Shown here: in pieces, positions 51,258-61,000 of the stretch
Position numbering within the stretch: the stretch's first letter is position 1
How the letters are laid out: each line of letters begins with the position of its first letter
Assembly (NCBI GenBank): GCA_021845505.1
Contig: JAJZVU010000007.1
Span: 1-64,000 of the forward strand
DNA: 64,000 nucleotides
Reading direction: 5' to 3'
From: Pseudomonadota bacterium
GTDB taxonomy: Bacteria; Pseudomonadota; Gammaproteobacteria; Burkholderiales; Burkholderiaceae_C
Position numbers and translations under genes: made by a program
Notes under the pieces: model-generated
Told to the model about the DNA's origin: nothing
Seen by the model: the letters and a program-made list of their open reading frames with translations, nothing else
Databases searched by the model: none

Positions 51258-51285
51258 AGCTGCGGCCCGGCGCCGGGCTTCAGCT
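51258..51285. terminator. Hairpin between convergent genes
   Basis: AGCTG (51258-51262) pairs with CAGCT (51281-51285), and GCCCGG (51265-51270) with CCGGGC (51273-51278). It spans the gap between the dioxygenase-family stop and the diguanylate cyclase stop and could end both transcripts. A T-run is missing. Confidence 0.45.
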
Positions 51286-52431
51286 CGGATCGACCATCGC
51301 GACGCGGTTGCGCCCGGCGGACTTGGCCTGGTACATCGCGCGGTCGGCGCGCGACAGCAGCGCCTGGAAGGCTTCGCTGCCCGACCACGCAGCCAGGCCG
51401 ATCGACGCGGTCACGGTGCAGGCCTGCGGCATGCCGAATGGGGTCGAAGCCAGGGTCTCGCGCAGCCGGGTCGCGCAGGCCAGCGCGTCGCCGAGCGTCG
51501 TGTCGGGCAGCACGATGAGGAACTCCTCGCCACCCCAGCGGCCGACTTGCGCTCCGGCGCGCACCGCCGAGCCGATCACGGCTGCCACCTGGCGCAGCAC
51601 CTCGTCCCCCGCGGCATGCCCGAAGAGATCGTTGACCCGCTTGAAATGGTCGACGTCGGCGAGCAGGACCGCCAGCGGGGCGCCCGAGCGCAGTGCGCGC
51701 TGGATCTCGCCCGCCAGCAGCAGCTCGATCTGGCGGCGGTTCCACAGTCCGGTCAGGCTGTCGCGGGTCGCCAGCTGCTCGAGCCGCAGCGCGGTTTCCT
51801 TCAGCCGCGAGCGCAAGCGACTGATGTAGCTGGCGGCGCTGCCGAACCACAGCGTCGAGACCACCACCAGCAAGGCCGTGACGGCCTCGGTGCGCGGCGA
51901 GATCGACCCGGCATACCAGTGCAGGCGCAGCAGCACCGCGCCGGCATAGCTGGCCAGGATGTAGGCGCCGACCCGGGCCAGTTCGCCGCGATCGAGGCGA
52001 AGCATCGCGAACACGAACAGCACGCTGTAGAACGGCACCGCCACCAGGTCCAGGCGCGCGCCCGACACCAGGATCAGCGGCACCATGGTGCTCGCGGCCA
52101 CCACCTGCGGCAGGGTCAGCGAAGGGTCCTCGAAGCGCAGGTTGGCGCGGCTGAGGAACAGGCCCAGGAACACCAGGTTGATGAGCAGGAAACCGCCGGC
52201 GATCAGCAGCAGGCGCAGCCACTCGAGCATGCCGAGCGCCGCGCACAGCGCCAGGATCAGCAGACCGATGCCATAGGTTGCGCCGGCCGCGGCGAAGCGC
52301 AGCAGGCGCAGCCTTTGCTGTTGCGCAGCCGTGCGCGAGCGCATCCACGACCCGGCCACCGGCGTGTCGGCGTGCTCGCTCGCAGGCGCGAAACTGGAAC
52401 TGGCAGGCTCGGGACTCGGATGCATCGGCAT
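51280..52431 (-). CDS. Membrane-bound diguanylate cyclase
   Basis: GGDEF protein of 383 residues. Five or six transmembrane helices (about residues 40-190) form an N-terminal sensor, then a short coiled coil leads to the GGDEF domain. LLADVDHFKRVND holds the metal-binding aspartate and GRWGGEEF the active-site loop, so it should make cyclic di-GMP. The inhibitory RxxD site is not conserved (RAGA at that position), which suggests no product feedback. It stands alone; a LuxR-type dyad lies upstream. An ATG two codons later (52425) is possible. Confidence 0.9.
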   Translation of the reverse strand: MPMHPSPEPASSSFAPASEHADTPVAGSWMRSRTAAQQQRLRLLRFAAAGATYGIGLLILALCAALGMLEWLRLLLIAGGFLLINLVFLGLFLSRANLRFEDPSLTLPQVVAASTMVPLILVSGARLDLVAVPFYSVLFVFAMLRLDRGELARVGAYILASYAGAVLLRLHWYAGSISPRTEAVTALLVVVSTLWFGSAASYISRLRSRLKETALRLEQLATRDSLTGLWNRRQIELLLAGEIQRALRSGAPLAVLLADVDHFKRVNDLFGHAAGDEVLRQVAAVIGSAVRAGAQVGRWGGEEFLIVLPDTTLGDALACATRLRETLASTPFGMPQACTVTASIGLAAWSGSEAFQALLSRADRAMYQAKSAGRNRVAMVDPS

Positions 52432-52504
52432 GAGGCCACAACGAGGAGTCGATCGCTCCGGCTGGCGTCGGGTACAGATGGTAACGTTGCACGCACGCCG
52501 AGTC

Positions 52505-52525
52505 TGTAGGGAATTTTCCCCTACA
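52505..52525. promoter_or_regulatory. TGTAGGG-N7-CCCTACA dyad upstream of the diguanylate cyclase
   Basis: TGTAGGG (52505-52511) and CCCTACA (52519-52525) form a perfect dyad 74-94 bases upstream of the cyclase start. It resembles the TGTAAG-N6-CTTACA box of GacA/UvrY-type LuxR-family response regulators. The response regulator at 29191-29817 or another in the genome could bind it. Confidence 0.5.
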
Positions 52526-52609
52526 CGTGCTTTATATCACCGATGAAATGACGGTCCTTACTGCATTTTCCGACAGCCTGTCCGGAATCGGCTTGCGCGC
52601 CACGCTCCG

Positions 52610-53194
52610 TCAGCGGGGTTCGTCGCCGAGGACCCGTGCCATGCGACGATCGGGGATCAGCCAGATCAGCGCGACCGCCAGGTAGACGATCTGCGCCCCC
52701 CACTCGACCGCGAACGACAGCGCGATCCCCAGCACGTACATCGCGATCGACAACTTGCCCTTGACGTCGCGCCCGAGCCCGCGCGCCAGGCGCGAATGCG
52801 GCCCGGCGGCTGCCGCCAGGGTGCGCGCGAGGATCGCATACGCCACCGCGGCGCACAGCAGCACCCCGCCGTACAGTGCGGTCGGCACCGGCGCGAAGTG
52901 ATTCTCTCCCATCCACCCGGTCGCGAAGGGCAGCAGCGACAGCCAGAACAGCAGGTGCAGATTGGCCCACAGCGAGGCGCCGTCGACCACCGACGCGGCG
53001 TGCAGCATGTGGTGATGGTTGTTCCAGTAGATGCCGACGTACAGGAAGCTCAGCACGTAGCTGAGGAACAGCGCCAGCAGCGGGCGCAGCGCGCCCAGGC
53101 TGGGCTGTGCCGGCACTTTCATCTCCAGCAGCATGACCGTGATGACGATGGCCAGCACGCCATCGCTGAATGCCTCGAGCCGGCTCTTTTGCAT
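52610..53194 (-). CDS. TMEM175-family potassium channel subunit
   Basis: Small inner-membrane protein of 194 residues (DUF1211). The first helix carries the family signature FSDGVLAIVIT, where the FSD motif defines TMEM175 channels. Six hydrophobic segments follow, as in bacterial TMEM175 proteins that assemble as tetramers and conduct K+ without a selectivity-filter loop. The segment YWNNHHHMLH after the second helix is also typical. It stands alone with no link to neighbours. Confidence 0.87.
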   Translation of the reverse strand: MQKSRLEAFSDGVLAIVITVMLLEMKVPAQPSLGALRPLLALFLSYVLSFLYVGIYWNNHHHMLHAASVVDGASLWANLHLLFWLSLLPFATGWMGENHFAPVPTALYGGVLLCAAVAYAILARTLAAAAGPHSRLARGLGRDVKGKLSIAMYVLGIALSFAVEWGAQIVYLAVALIWLIPDRRMARVLGDEPR

Positions 53195-53336
53195 GTCGTT
53201 CAGCCTGGAGCAGCCAGCGTAGCAGGCCGCTGCCGGTTCCGCGGTCGCGACCGGGCGAGCCGCAGCCCGGCAGTCCGGTGCGGGCGCCGCGGGTCGCCGA
53301 CCCGGGTGGGCGCGACCCCGAGACGCCGTGCCGGGA

Positions 53337-53789
53337 TCAGGTCTTCGGCGGCTGGCGGCGGCCGCGCAGCATGCCGAAGATCAGGTAGCCCGACACCAGC
53401 ACGAACAGCGCGGCCAGCGCGGCCTGGCCATAGCCCGCGAGCCCGGCCGGATTCTTCCACTGATGCCGCAGCACCCGGTTGGCAAGCGCCTGCACCTGGG
53501 CGGAGGGCGCGAAACCCAGCGTGGGGTCCAGGCGGCGCGCGCGCTCGAGTTCGTCCTCGGCCAGCGGCCATTTGCCCTCCGCGGCGAGCAGCCGCGCGTC
53601 CACGTAATGAGCCCGCGCCGAGCCGGGATCGGCGGCCAGCACCTGGGCCATCGCATGGTCGGCCTGCACCAGGTGCCCGGCGCGCATCAGCGCGGACGCC
53701 TGCTCCAGCGTGGCCGCGCGCGCGGCGCACGGCGCCAGCCCGAGGGACAGGATCAGCGACAGCAGCAGCCTGGGTGGGACCTTCGACAT
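53337..53789 (-). CDS. Small exported protein with TPR-like helices and C-terminal anchor
   Basis: A 150-residue protein of unknown function. A signal or membrane helix (residues 8-26) precedes two TPR-like helix pairs (about 28-100; AATLEQASALMRAGHLVQADHAMAQVLAADP given as a region). A C-terminal transmembrane helix follows (about 120-142) with a short basic tail. The ATG at 53789 is preferred over the GTG at 53801. The arrangement suggests a periplasmic protein-binding domain held to the inner membrane. No partner is evident. Confidence 0.65.
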   Translation of the reverse strand: MSKVPPRLLLSLILSLGLAPCAARAATLEQASALMRAGHLVQADHAMAQVLAADPGSARAHYVDARLLAAEGKWPLAEDELERARRLDPTLGFAPSAQVQALANRVLRHQWKNPAGLAGYGQAALAALFVLVSGYLIFGMLRGRRQPPKT

Positions 53790-53856
53790 GGATCGGAACA
53801 CGGCCTGGGAGGAACGATGGCGCCCACCTTACTACACAAAGCGCGCGTCCCGGTCT

Positions 53857-54738
53857 TCAGGACAACGCGGCGTCCCGGGCCGCCAGCCCGCCGATGGCCG
53901 ACCAGTCGAGCTGCTCGCCGCCCTGGGCCAGCAGCGCGAGGAAGCGGTCGCGCAGCAGGCTGGCCAGCGGCATCGGAACCCGCAGGTCCTCGGCAGCGTC
54001 CAGCGCCAGCCCGATATCCTTCAGCCCCAGCGCGGCCGCGAAGCCCGCCGGCTCGAATCGGCGATCGACGATCAGCCCGCCGTAGTTGCGATAGACCGGC
54101 GCGTCGAACAGGGTCGAGGTCAACAGCTGCAGGTAGGCGGCGCGGTCGACCCCGGCCTTGCCCACCAGCGCCATCGCCTCGCCCAGCGACTCGAGCACCG
54201 AGGCGATGAGGAAATTGCCGCCGAGCTTGACCACGTTCGCCGCATCGGGTCGGTCGCCGAAGCGGAAGGTGCGCTGGCCGACGGCCTCGAACAGCGGCGC
54301 GCATTCGTCCAGCGCATCGGCCGCTCCGGCCGCGACCACGAACAGCCTGGCCGCGGCTGCGGCGTCGGGTCGCCCGAACACCGGCGCCGACACGTAGCGC
54401 TGGCCGGCCTCGGCGTGGGATCGCGCGAGTCGCCGCGACAGATCCACGCTGATGGTGCTCATCGAGACATGGATCGCGCCGCCGCCCAGGCTGGCGAGCA
54501 CGCCGCCGTCGCCGCAGGCCACGGCCTGCAGCGCGTTGTCGTCGGCCAGCATGGTGATCACCACCTGGGCACCGCTGCAGGCCTGCGCGACGCTGGCGGC
54601 GACCCGGGCTCCCCGGGCCAGCAGCGGCTGCGCCTTGTCGGCGCTGCGGTTGTACACGGTGAGTTCGTGGCCCGCGGCCAGCAGGTTGGCCGCCATGCCG
54701 ATGCCCATGCGGCCCAATCCGATGAATCCGACTTTCAT
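53857..54738 (-). CDS. Beta-hydroxyacid dehydrogenase-family oxidoreductase
   Basis: NAD(P)-dependent dehydrogenase of 293 residues of the 3-hydroxyisobutyrate/6-phosphogluconate-like family. The Rossmann motif is GFIGLGRMGIGMA (residues 4-16), the substrate loop reads SAPVFGRP in place of DAPVSGG, and the catalytic lysine lies in NVVKLGGNF. The changed substrate loop is common in the glyoxylate-reductase/imine-reductase-like subgroup. It is the last gene of the leftward sulfatase/ComA-like run and would oxidise or reduce a hydroxy acid or aldehyde produced there. Confidence 0.85.
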   Translation of the reverse strand: MKVGFIGLGRMGIGMAANLLAAGHELTVYNRSADKAQPLLARGARVAASVAQACSGAQVVITMLADDNALQAVACGDGGVLASLGGGAIHVSMSTISVDLSRRLARSHAEAGQRYVSAPVFGRPDAAAAARLFVVAAGAADALDECAPLFEAVGQRTFRFGDRPDAANVVKLGGNFLIASVLESLGEAMALVGKAGVDRAAYLQLLTSTLFDAPVYRNYGGLIVDRRFEPAGFAAALGLKDIGLALDAAEDLRVPMPLASLLRDRFLALLAQGGEQLDWSAIGGLAARDAALS

Positions 54739-54826
54739 GCTGAACGTCCTGTGGGTTGTCGATTGTCGAGTGGGGTGGTCCCGCGGTCGGCCGGGGGGCC
54801 GGTCGTGGTCCCGGCCTGGCGGCGTC

Positions 54827-55861
54827 TCACGCAGGCAGGCCGGGCCCGGCGCCCGCGCCGGTGGAGTCGATCGCGGCGGCGATCGCGGTCATGTCCTCGG
54901 AGTCGAGCTCCAGGCTGGCGGCATCGATCCAGCCGTCGACCTGGCGCGCGCTGCGTGCGCCGACGATGGCCCCGCTGACCCCCGGCCAGGCCAGCGTCCA
55001 GGCGACCGCGACCGCCGCGACGCTGGTGCGATGGCGTTGCGCCACCGGCTGCAGCGCCGCGGCCAGCCGCAGGTTGCGCGCCAGCCGCTCGCCGGTGAAC
55101 TCGGCGTCGCGCGAGCGCCAGTCGTCCTTCGCGAGCGCCTGGGCGCGCTCACCGGAGAAGCTGCCGCTGAGCAGGCCCGCCTGCATCGGGCTGTAGACGA
55201 TGACCCCGGTCGAGTGCGCCGCGCACCATGGCAGCTCGCGCGCCGCGACCTCGCGCCGGATGGCCGAGAACGGCGGCTGCAAGGTGTCGACATGGCCCAG
55301 CCTCTCGGCCGCCTGCAGTTGATCCGCGTCGTGGTTGGAAAGCCCCACCGCGCGCACCTTGCCCTCGCGCTGGAGGTCGAGCAGGGTCTGCCAATACGCC
55401 TCCAGCGGGGTGCCGTCGGTCGCCGGCCAGTGCATCTGGTACAGGTCGATGCGCTCGACGCCCAGGCGCTGGAGCGAAGCCTCGACCTCGCGGCGCAGGC
55501 TCGCCGGCGCGCCGACGCGGCGGGGCATGGCCTTGCGCTCCCGCGCATCCCAGACCAGGCCGCACTTGGTGAACACGTAGGGCCTGCGCTCGGCGGGAAT
55601 TCCGGCCAGCGCGCGGCGCACGATGTCCTCCGAGTGCCCGAGGCCGTAGACCGCCGCGGTGTCGATCCAGTTCACTCCGCGCTCGACGGCATGCCGGATC
55701 GCGGCGATCGATTCGGCGTCGTCCTGGGCGCCCCAGCCCACCGCCCAATCGCCTCCGCCGACCGCCCAGGAGCCGAAGCCGACGCGGGTGATCCGCATGT
55801 CGGTGGTGCCCAGCCGGCGCAGCGGCAGGGGCGAGGACGGGGAAGTCGCGGTTGCGGACAT
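54827..55861 (-). CDS. Aldo/keto reductase
   Basis: NADPH-dependent TIM-barrel oxidoreductase of 344 residues. The catalytic tetrad is visible: aspartate and tyrosine in DTAAVYGLG, lysine in FTKCGL and histidine in YQMHWP. The N-terminal LRRLGTTDMRITRVGFGSWAVGG is typical of the YajO/Tas-like subgroup. It lies between the dehydrogenase gene and a 185-bp palindromic element; a second aldo/keto reductase gene lies beyond it. Both belong to the same leftward run as the sulfatases, so an aldehyde or ketose from the desulfated substrate is a likely target. Confidence 0.87.
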   Translation of the reverse strand: MSATATSPSSPLPLRRLGTTDMRITRVGFGSWAVGGGDWAVGWGAQDDAESIAAIRHAVERGVNWIDTAAVYGLGHSEDIVRRALAGIPAERRPYVFTKCGLVWDARERKAMPRRVGAPASLRREVEASLQRLGVERIDLYQMHWPATDGTPLEAYWQTLLDLQREGKVRAVGLSNHDADQLQAAERLGHVDTLQPPFSAIRREVAARELPWCAAHSTGVIVYSPMQAGLLSGSFSGERAQALAKDDWRSRDAEFTGERLARNLRLAAALQPVAQRHRTSVAAVAVAWTLAWPGVSGAIVGARSARQVDGWIDAASLELDSEDMTAIAAAIDSTGAGAGPGLPA

Positions 55862-55866
55862 GGCCT

Positions 55867-56051
55867 AGGGATGCTGTTCAGAACGCACGCGGCGCGCGTT
55901 CGAGGTCCAAACGGGATGCATGGCCTGCCTGCGCGGCGCAGCCTGTGCCGGTGGCACAGGCAAGCCGACAGGTGGGGCAGGCGCCCGTTTGGCCCCGAAC
56001 CCTTCGGGGCAGTGGCTGGCGCGCACCACGTGAGTTCTGAACAGCATCCCT
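55867..56051. mobile_element. 185-bp palindromic, MITE-like or REPIN-like element
   Basis: The ends are perfect inverted repeats GGGATGCTGTTCAGAAC (55868-55884) and its complement (56034-56050). The similarity continues inward, 14 of 17 in the next bases and then a related CCAAACGGG segment. In the middle, GCCTGTGCC (55941-55949) and GGCACAGGC (55953-55961) form a perfect 9-bp hairpin with a 3-base loop. No coding region is present and no target duplication is obvious. Single-stranded, it would fold along nearly its whole length, as small non-autonomous elements do. Confidence 0.65.
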
Positions 56052-56147
56052 GGCTCCCTGAAAGGGCCATTCTGGCGCAAACGCGCCGATTCCGCCAACG
56101 CATCGCAGCGCTGCGGCCGGGCGCGCCAGGCCCGGTCGCGGCAGGGT

Positions 56148-57218
<1,071 letters not shown>

Positions 57219-57253
57219 CTACAGCGGGCTCGTGGCAGCCGACCCGGCGACGA

Positions 57254-58105
57254 TCAGGCGTCGGTCGAGCGCGCGGCCGCGCAGGCCGCTTGCGCGCCGT
57301 CGGCGGCGAAGCCGGCCAGGCGATAGGCACCTTGCGGATGCGAGGTGTCCCCGGCGAAGCCGCGCCGCACCAGTTCGGTGAGGTAGATTTCGTCCCACTC
57401 GATGTTCGCCAGGTTCACGTCGGTGCCAAGCTCCTTGACCAGCCAGGCGGTGATCTTGTGCTTGTAGTCGCGGGTGACTCCTGGCAGCACGACCACCGGC
57501 AGTTCATAGATCAGCTTGTGCTGGGGAAAGCTGCGCGCGAGCTCGGCGATGAGGGCCGAGCGGACCCGGTTGCCGGAGAACAGTTCCGCGGCCTCGAGGA
57601 ACACCCAGTCGGCGCCGGCGTCCAGGCAGTTCGCCACGTCTCGCACAAGGGCGGCATCGTCCATGGCGCCCTCCTTGCGGCCGACCTCGCCGTAGACGGT
57701 GAGCCCGCGGCTGCTCGCATGCCGGATGGCCGCGGCCTTGTCGCGCGCACTGAGGTCGAGCAGGTTGTCCGACACCTCGATGCCGGAGAAGCCGGCGGCG
57801 ATCGCCTCGTCGACATAGCGCTCGTACCTGCCCAGCTTGAGCGCCAGTTCGGCGAACAGCCCGCCGGGTGACGTGGAGATGGAATGCGCCTCGTAATGCG
57901 CCAGCTTGTCCCGCAGGACCGGCTCGGGCAGCAGGCGGGCGATTCCCGCGGCGACCTTCGCGACGTCGATGTACGCCCCGGCGCTGTCGACGGTGTCCTG
58001 CTGGCGCGCCAGCCCCATGCCCCAGTCGATCATCATCGACAAGCCCCTGCTGCGGGGCTTGGACTGGCGCTCGGGAACAGGGAACTGCGGGAAGGCGGTT
58101 TGCAC
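57254..58105 (-). CDS. ComA-like (phosphosulfolactate synthase family) TIM-barrel protein, diverged active site
   Basis: Protein of 283 residues. Family membership is clear from SPGGLFAELALKLGRYERYV, IEVSDNLLDLS, YGEVGRKEG, LDAGADWVFLE and VNLANIEWDEIYLTELVRRGFAGDT (given as a region), which follow archaeal ComA in order. ComA adds sulfite to phosphoenolpyruvate. Several ComA residues differ: DKG becomes DWG (residues 27-29), FGWGTS becomes VAAGIA (51-56), SDG becomes SDN and EGRE becomes EAAE. It may act on another substrate. The start is GTG 58105 with GAGG upstream. No ComB, ComC or phosphatase gene is adjacent. Confidence 0.85.
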   Translation of the reverse strand: MQTAFPQFPVPERQSKPRSRGLSMMIDWGMGLARQQDTVDSAGAYIDVAKVAAGIARLLPEPVLRDKLAHYEAHSISTSPGGLFAELALKLGRYERYVDEAIAAGFSGIEVSDNLLDLSARDKAAAIRHASSRGLTVYGEVGRKEGAMDDAALVRDVANCLDAGADWVFLEAAELFSGNRVRSALIAELARSFPQHKLIYELPVVVLPGVTRDYKHKITAWLVKELGTDVNLANIEWDEIYLTELVRRGFAGDTSHPQGAYRLAGFAADGAQAACAAARSTDA

Positions 58106-58137
58106 GATCGGACCTCGGGGAAGAGACGGCGCAGCGC

Positions 58138-59460
58138 TCAGTCGGGCGCTCCCGGCGCTCGATGGGGGTACCGGGCACTGCTTTCGTTGAAATCGCGCAC
58201 CATGCGCAGCATCGGCCCCAGCACCCAGGTGTTGAAGACCAGCACGTCGGTTTCCTCCTTGGGGTCGCGGGTCACGTTGAACAGGTAGGGAGACTCCAGC
58301 TTGCCCTTGCCCTCGTTGACCTCGGGCTCCCAGTACAGGTGCAGCTTCCAGTCCCGCCACTTCACCGCGCGCAGCTCGGTCTTGATGTGGAACAGGAAGC
58401 CCTCGCGCGCGGACTGGTCGCGCCGCCCGAGGAGAAAGTCGGTCTGGTCGACGCCGTCGATCGGCCGGTCGCACGGGATCCGCGCGCCGGCCACGCGCGC
58501 CAGCGTGGTGAACAGGTCGGTGACATGCACCATTTCGTTGCTCACGCGCCCGCCGGCGATGCGGCCCGGCCAGCGGGCGATGAAGGGCACGCGCAGGCTG
58601 CCCTCCATCGCCGTGTGGTAGGTGCCGCGCCACGGCCCCGCGGTGCCGCGGTAGGGGGCGCGGAATTCGGGACCGTTGTCGCTGCAGAAGATCACCAGGG
58701 TGTCCTCGGCGATCCCCAGGCGATCGACTTCGTCGACCACCTGCCCGGTGCGATGGTCGAGTTCGACCATCGAATCGGCGAAATCGCCGTGGCCGGTACG
58801 GCCGGCGAAGTCCCTGTGCGGCAGTGTGGGGAAATGCAGGTGGACCAGCGGCAGGTAGAGGAAGAACGGCCTGCCGGCCGCGTGCTGGCGCCGCATGAAG
58901 GCGACCGCGCGCTCCACCAGCTCCTCGTCGATGCAGCGCCTGGCCGCCAGGTCGTACTCCTTCACGTTGCGCGAAGGCTGTCCGGCCTGGCCCTCCATGA
59001 TGTAGGGGATTTCGGCGACCGAGGGGTCGAATCCGACCGACGACGTGAACTGGGTTTCGTCGGTGGTGCGCGGTATGCCGTACCAGGAGTCGAAGCCGCG
59101 ATCGCTGGGGTAGCGTCCCGGGATGTCGCCGAGGTGCCATTTGCCGTAGTGCGCGCTGGCATAGCCCCGTTCCGCGAGCAGCTGCGCCAGCGTGGTTTCG
59201 TCGCGAGGCAGGCCTTGCGGCAACCCCGGGGGAACCGACTGCAGGCAACCGGTGCGGATCGGGTGGCGCCCGGACATCAGCGCGGAGCGCGTGGGCACGC
59301 AGTCGCTCTCGACATTGAAATTCTGCAGCAGCAGGCCTTCGCGAGCCAGCCGGTCGATGCGCGGCGTGGGCGCTCCGCGCAGCGCGCCGCCGCCGTAGCA
59401 ACCGGGTTCGCCCCAGCCCAGGTTGTCGGCGACGATGAGAACGATGTTCGGGGAGGTCAT
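58138..59460 (-). CDS. Sulfatase, cytoplasmic
   Basis: Type I sulfatase of 440 residues. The formylglycine signature is C54-V-P-T-R-S-A-L-M-S-G, with calcium-binding VADNLGWGE and FCSDNGPE and the second motif YGKWHLGDI. It is of the arylsulfatase A type rather than the choline-sulfatase type. No signal peptide is seen, so the enzyme works on an imported ester. It lies between the other sulfatase gene and the ComA-like gene with gaps of 56 and 32 bases. Modification by the FGE at 44766-45743 is expected. Confidence 0.92.
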   Translation of the reverse strand: MTSPNIVLIVADNLGWGEPGCYGGGALRGAPTPRIDRLAREGLLLQNFNVESDCVPTRSALMSGRHPIRTGCLQSVPPGLPQGLPRDETTLAQLLAERGYASAHYGKWHLGDIPGRYPSDRGFDSWYGIPRTTDETQFTSSVGFDPSVAEIPYIMEGQAGQPSRNVKEYDLAARRCIDEELVERAVAFMRRQHAAGRPFFLYLPLVHLHFPTLPHRDFAGRTGHGDFADSMVELDHRTGQVVDEVDRLGIAEDTLVIFCSDNGPEFRAPYRGTAGPWRGTYHTAMEGSLRVPFIARWPGRIAGGRVSNEMVHVTDLFTTLARVAGARIPCDRPIDGVDQTDFLLGRRDQSAREGFLFHIKTELRAVKWRDWKLHLYWEPEVNEGKGKLESPYLFNVTRDPKEETDVLVFNTWVLGPMLRMVRDFNESSARYPHRAPGAPD

Positions 59461-59516
59461 GGCGTCCGGTTGTGCGCCTGGCAGCGGCTCGTGATGCGTC
59501 GGTGCGCCGGAGGCGC

Positions 59517-60962
59517 TCAGGCGGAGCCCGGCGCCGGGGTCGCGCCGCTGGCGCCCATCCCTGCGGCGACCTCGACGCCCCCGAGTCGCTGGATCATCGC
59601 TCGCTGATCCTGCTTGGCCAGCGCGTCGATCGCCTCGGGGTCGCAGATCCGCCGCAACTCGAGCTCCATGTCCTGCAGCACCTGGCGATGGGCCGGGTCG
59701 GCCGCCAGGTCGACCTGTTCCTCGGGGTCGGCCTGCAGGTCGAACAGCTCGGGCGCGAAGCGCACGTAATGGTGCAGCTTCCAGCGCCCCTTGCGCACCA
59801 TGAAGCCCGCCGTGTTGCTCCCGGCCGCGTGGTATTCGCTGAACACCACGCGCTCGAGGTCGGTGGGCGACGCGGCCACCGAGAACAGCGACCTCCCGGG
59901 GCGTTGCGCCATGTGCGGCGCCGGGTCGATGCCCACGCCTTCGAGGATGGTGGGATACAGGTCGGTGAGTTCGACCGGGGTCTCGCACACGCCGGGAGTC
60001 AGCCCGGGCGCGGCGACGATCAAGGGCACGCGCACGCTTTCCTGGTAGAGCGTGGACTTGCCCCACAGTCCGCGGGCTCCCAGGTTGTCTCCGTGGTCCG
60101 AGGTGTAGATCACCGTGGTGTCTTGCTCCAGGCCACTGTCGCGCAAGGCGTCGAGCATGCGCCCGACGTTGTGGTCGACGAAGCTGCACAGTGCGTAATA
60201 GGCGCGAAAGGCGTCCAGGCGCTCCTCGGCGCTGCGGAACTTCTGCTCGTTGCGCTGGAAGTCGGCGTAGGCCTGCACCCAGGGATGCAGCACGTGCCCC
60301 TGCGCGGGGTGCAGCTTGGGCTCGGGCACCTGCCGGCCGGCGTACAGGCGATAGAACTCCTCGGGGGCGATCAGCGGAAAGTGCGGCGCGACCAAGCCGA
60401 CGTACAGCACGAAGGGCCGTCCGGGCTGGCTCGCCGCCTGCCGCAGCCACCGCACCGCGCGCTCGGTGATCTCGCGGTCGTATGCGGTGTAGGCCGACTC
60501 GCCGGCACCGATGCGCTCGCCCAGCATGCGCTTGCCCGCGTCGGAGCGCGCGAGATAGGGGTCGCGGATCGACGCCCAGACCATGCCGTGGCCGCCGACC
60601 ACATGCATGGGGATGTGCTCGGCGTCGAATCCCGCCGGGTCCTCGGCATCGCGGTAGTGCAGCTTGCCGATGCTCTCCACGCGGACCGCGTGGCTCTGCA
60701 GCACGTGCCCCCAGCCCTGCGGTCGCCCCGCGTAGGGCATGGCGTTGTCCCAGTGGCGCGTCTGGTGCACCCGCAACCCGGTGGCGAAGGCCGCGCGCGC
60801 CGGCACGCAGATGGGACTCGGGGTGTAGGCGCTGGCAAAGCGCCGGCCGCGGGCCGCCAGCTCGTCCAGCCGCGGCGTGCGCACGAAGGCATGGCCGGAG
60901 CAACCCATGTAGCGGGGGTCGTGCTCGTCGGACATGATCACCAGGAGATTGCGCGAAGCCAT
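59517..60962 (-). CDS. Sulfatase (choline-sulfatase/phosphonate-monoester-hydrolase-like), cytoplasmic
   Basis: Type I sulfatase of 481 residues. The formylglycine site is C52-V-P-A-R-A-A-F-A-T-G; metal ligands are in IMSDEHDPRYMG and YTSDHGDN. The N-terminal MSDEH pattern and the C-terminal extension match the choline-sulfatase/phosphonate monoester hydrolase branch, so it could also cleave phospho- or sulfonate monoesters. There is no signal peptide. It follows the permease gene after 38 bases and precedes a second, dissimilar sulfatase, suggesting two different ester bonds or substrates in one pathway. Confidence 0.9.
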   Translation of the reverse strand: MASRNLLVIMSDEHDPRYMGCSGHAFVRTPRLDELAARGRRFASAYTPSPICVPARAAFATGLRVHQTRHWDNAMPYAGRPQGWGHVLQSHAVRVESIGKLHYRDAEDPAGFDAEHIPMHVVGGHGMVWASIRDPYLARSDAGKRMLGERIGAGESAYTAYDREITERAVRWLRQAASQPGRPFVLYVGLVAPHFPLIAPEEFYRLYAGRQVPEPKLHPAQGHVLHPWVQAYADFQRNEQKFRSAEERLDAFRAYYALCSFVDHNVGRMLDALRDSGLEQDTTVIYTSDHGDNLGARGLWGKSTLYQESVRVPLIVAAPGLTPGVCETPVELTDLYPTILEGVGIDPAPHMAQRPGRSLFSVAASPTDLERVVFSEYHAAGSNTAGFMVRKGRWKLHHYVRFAPELFDLQADPEEQVDLAADPAHRQVLQDMELELRRICDPEAIDALAKQDQRAMIQRLGGVEVAAGMGASGATPAPGSA

Positions 60963-61000
60963 GCTGGAGGACCTGGAACGACGATGGGCCGAACGGGCGC

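Noticed and set aside
53195-53336. Gap between the TMEM175-type gene and the TPR-like gene examined for a small gene
   Set aside because: Short open frames exist, but none has a start with a ribosome site or a recognisable sequence.
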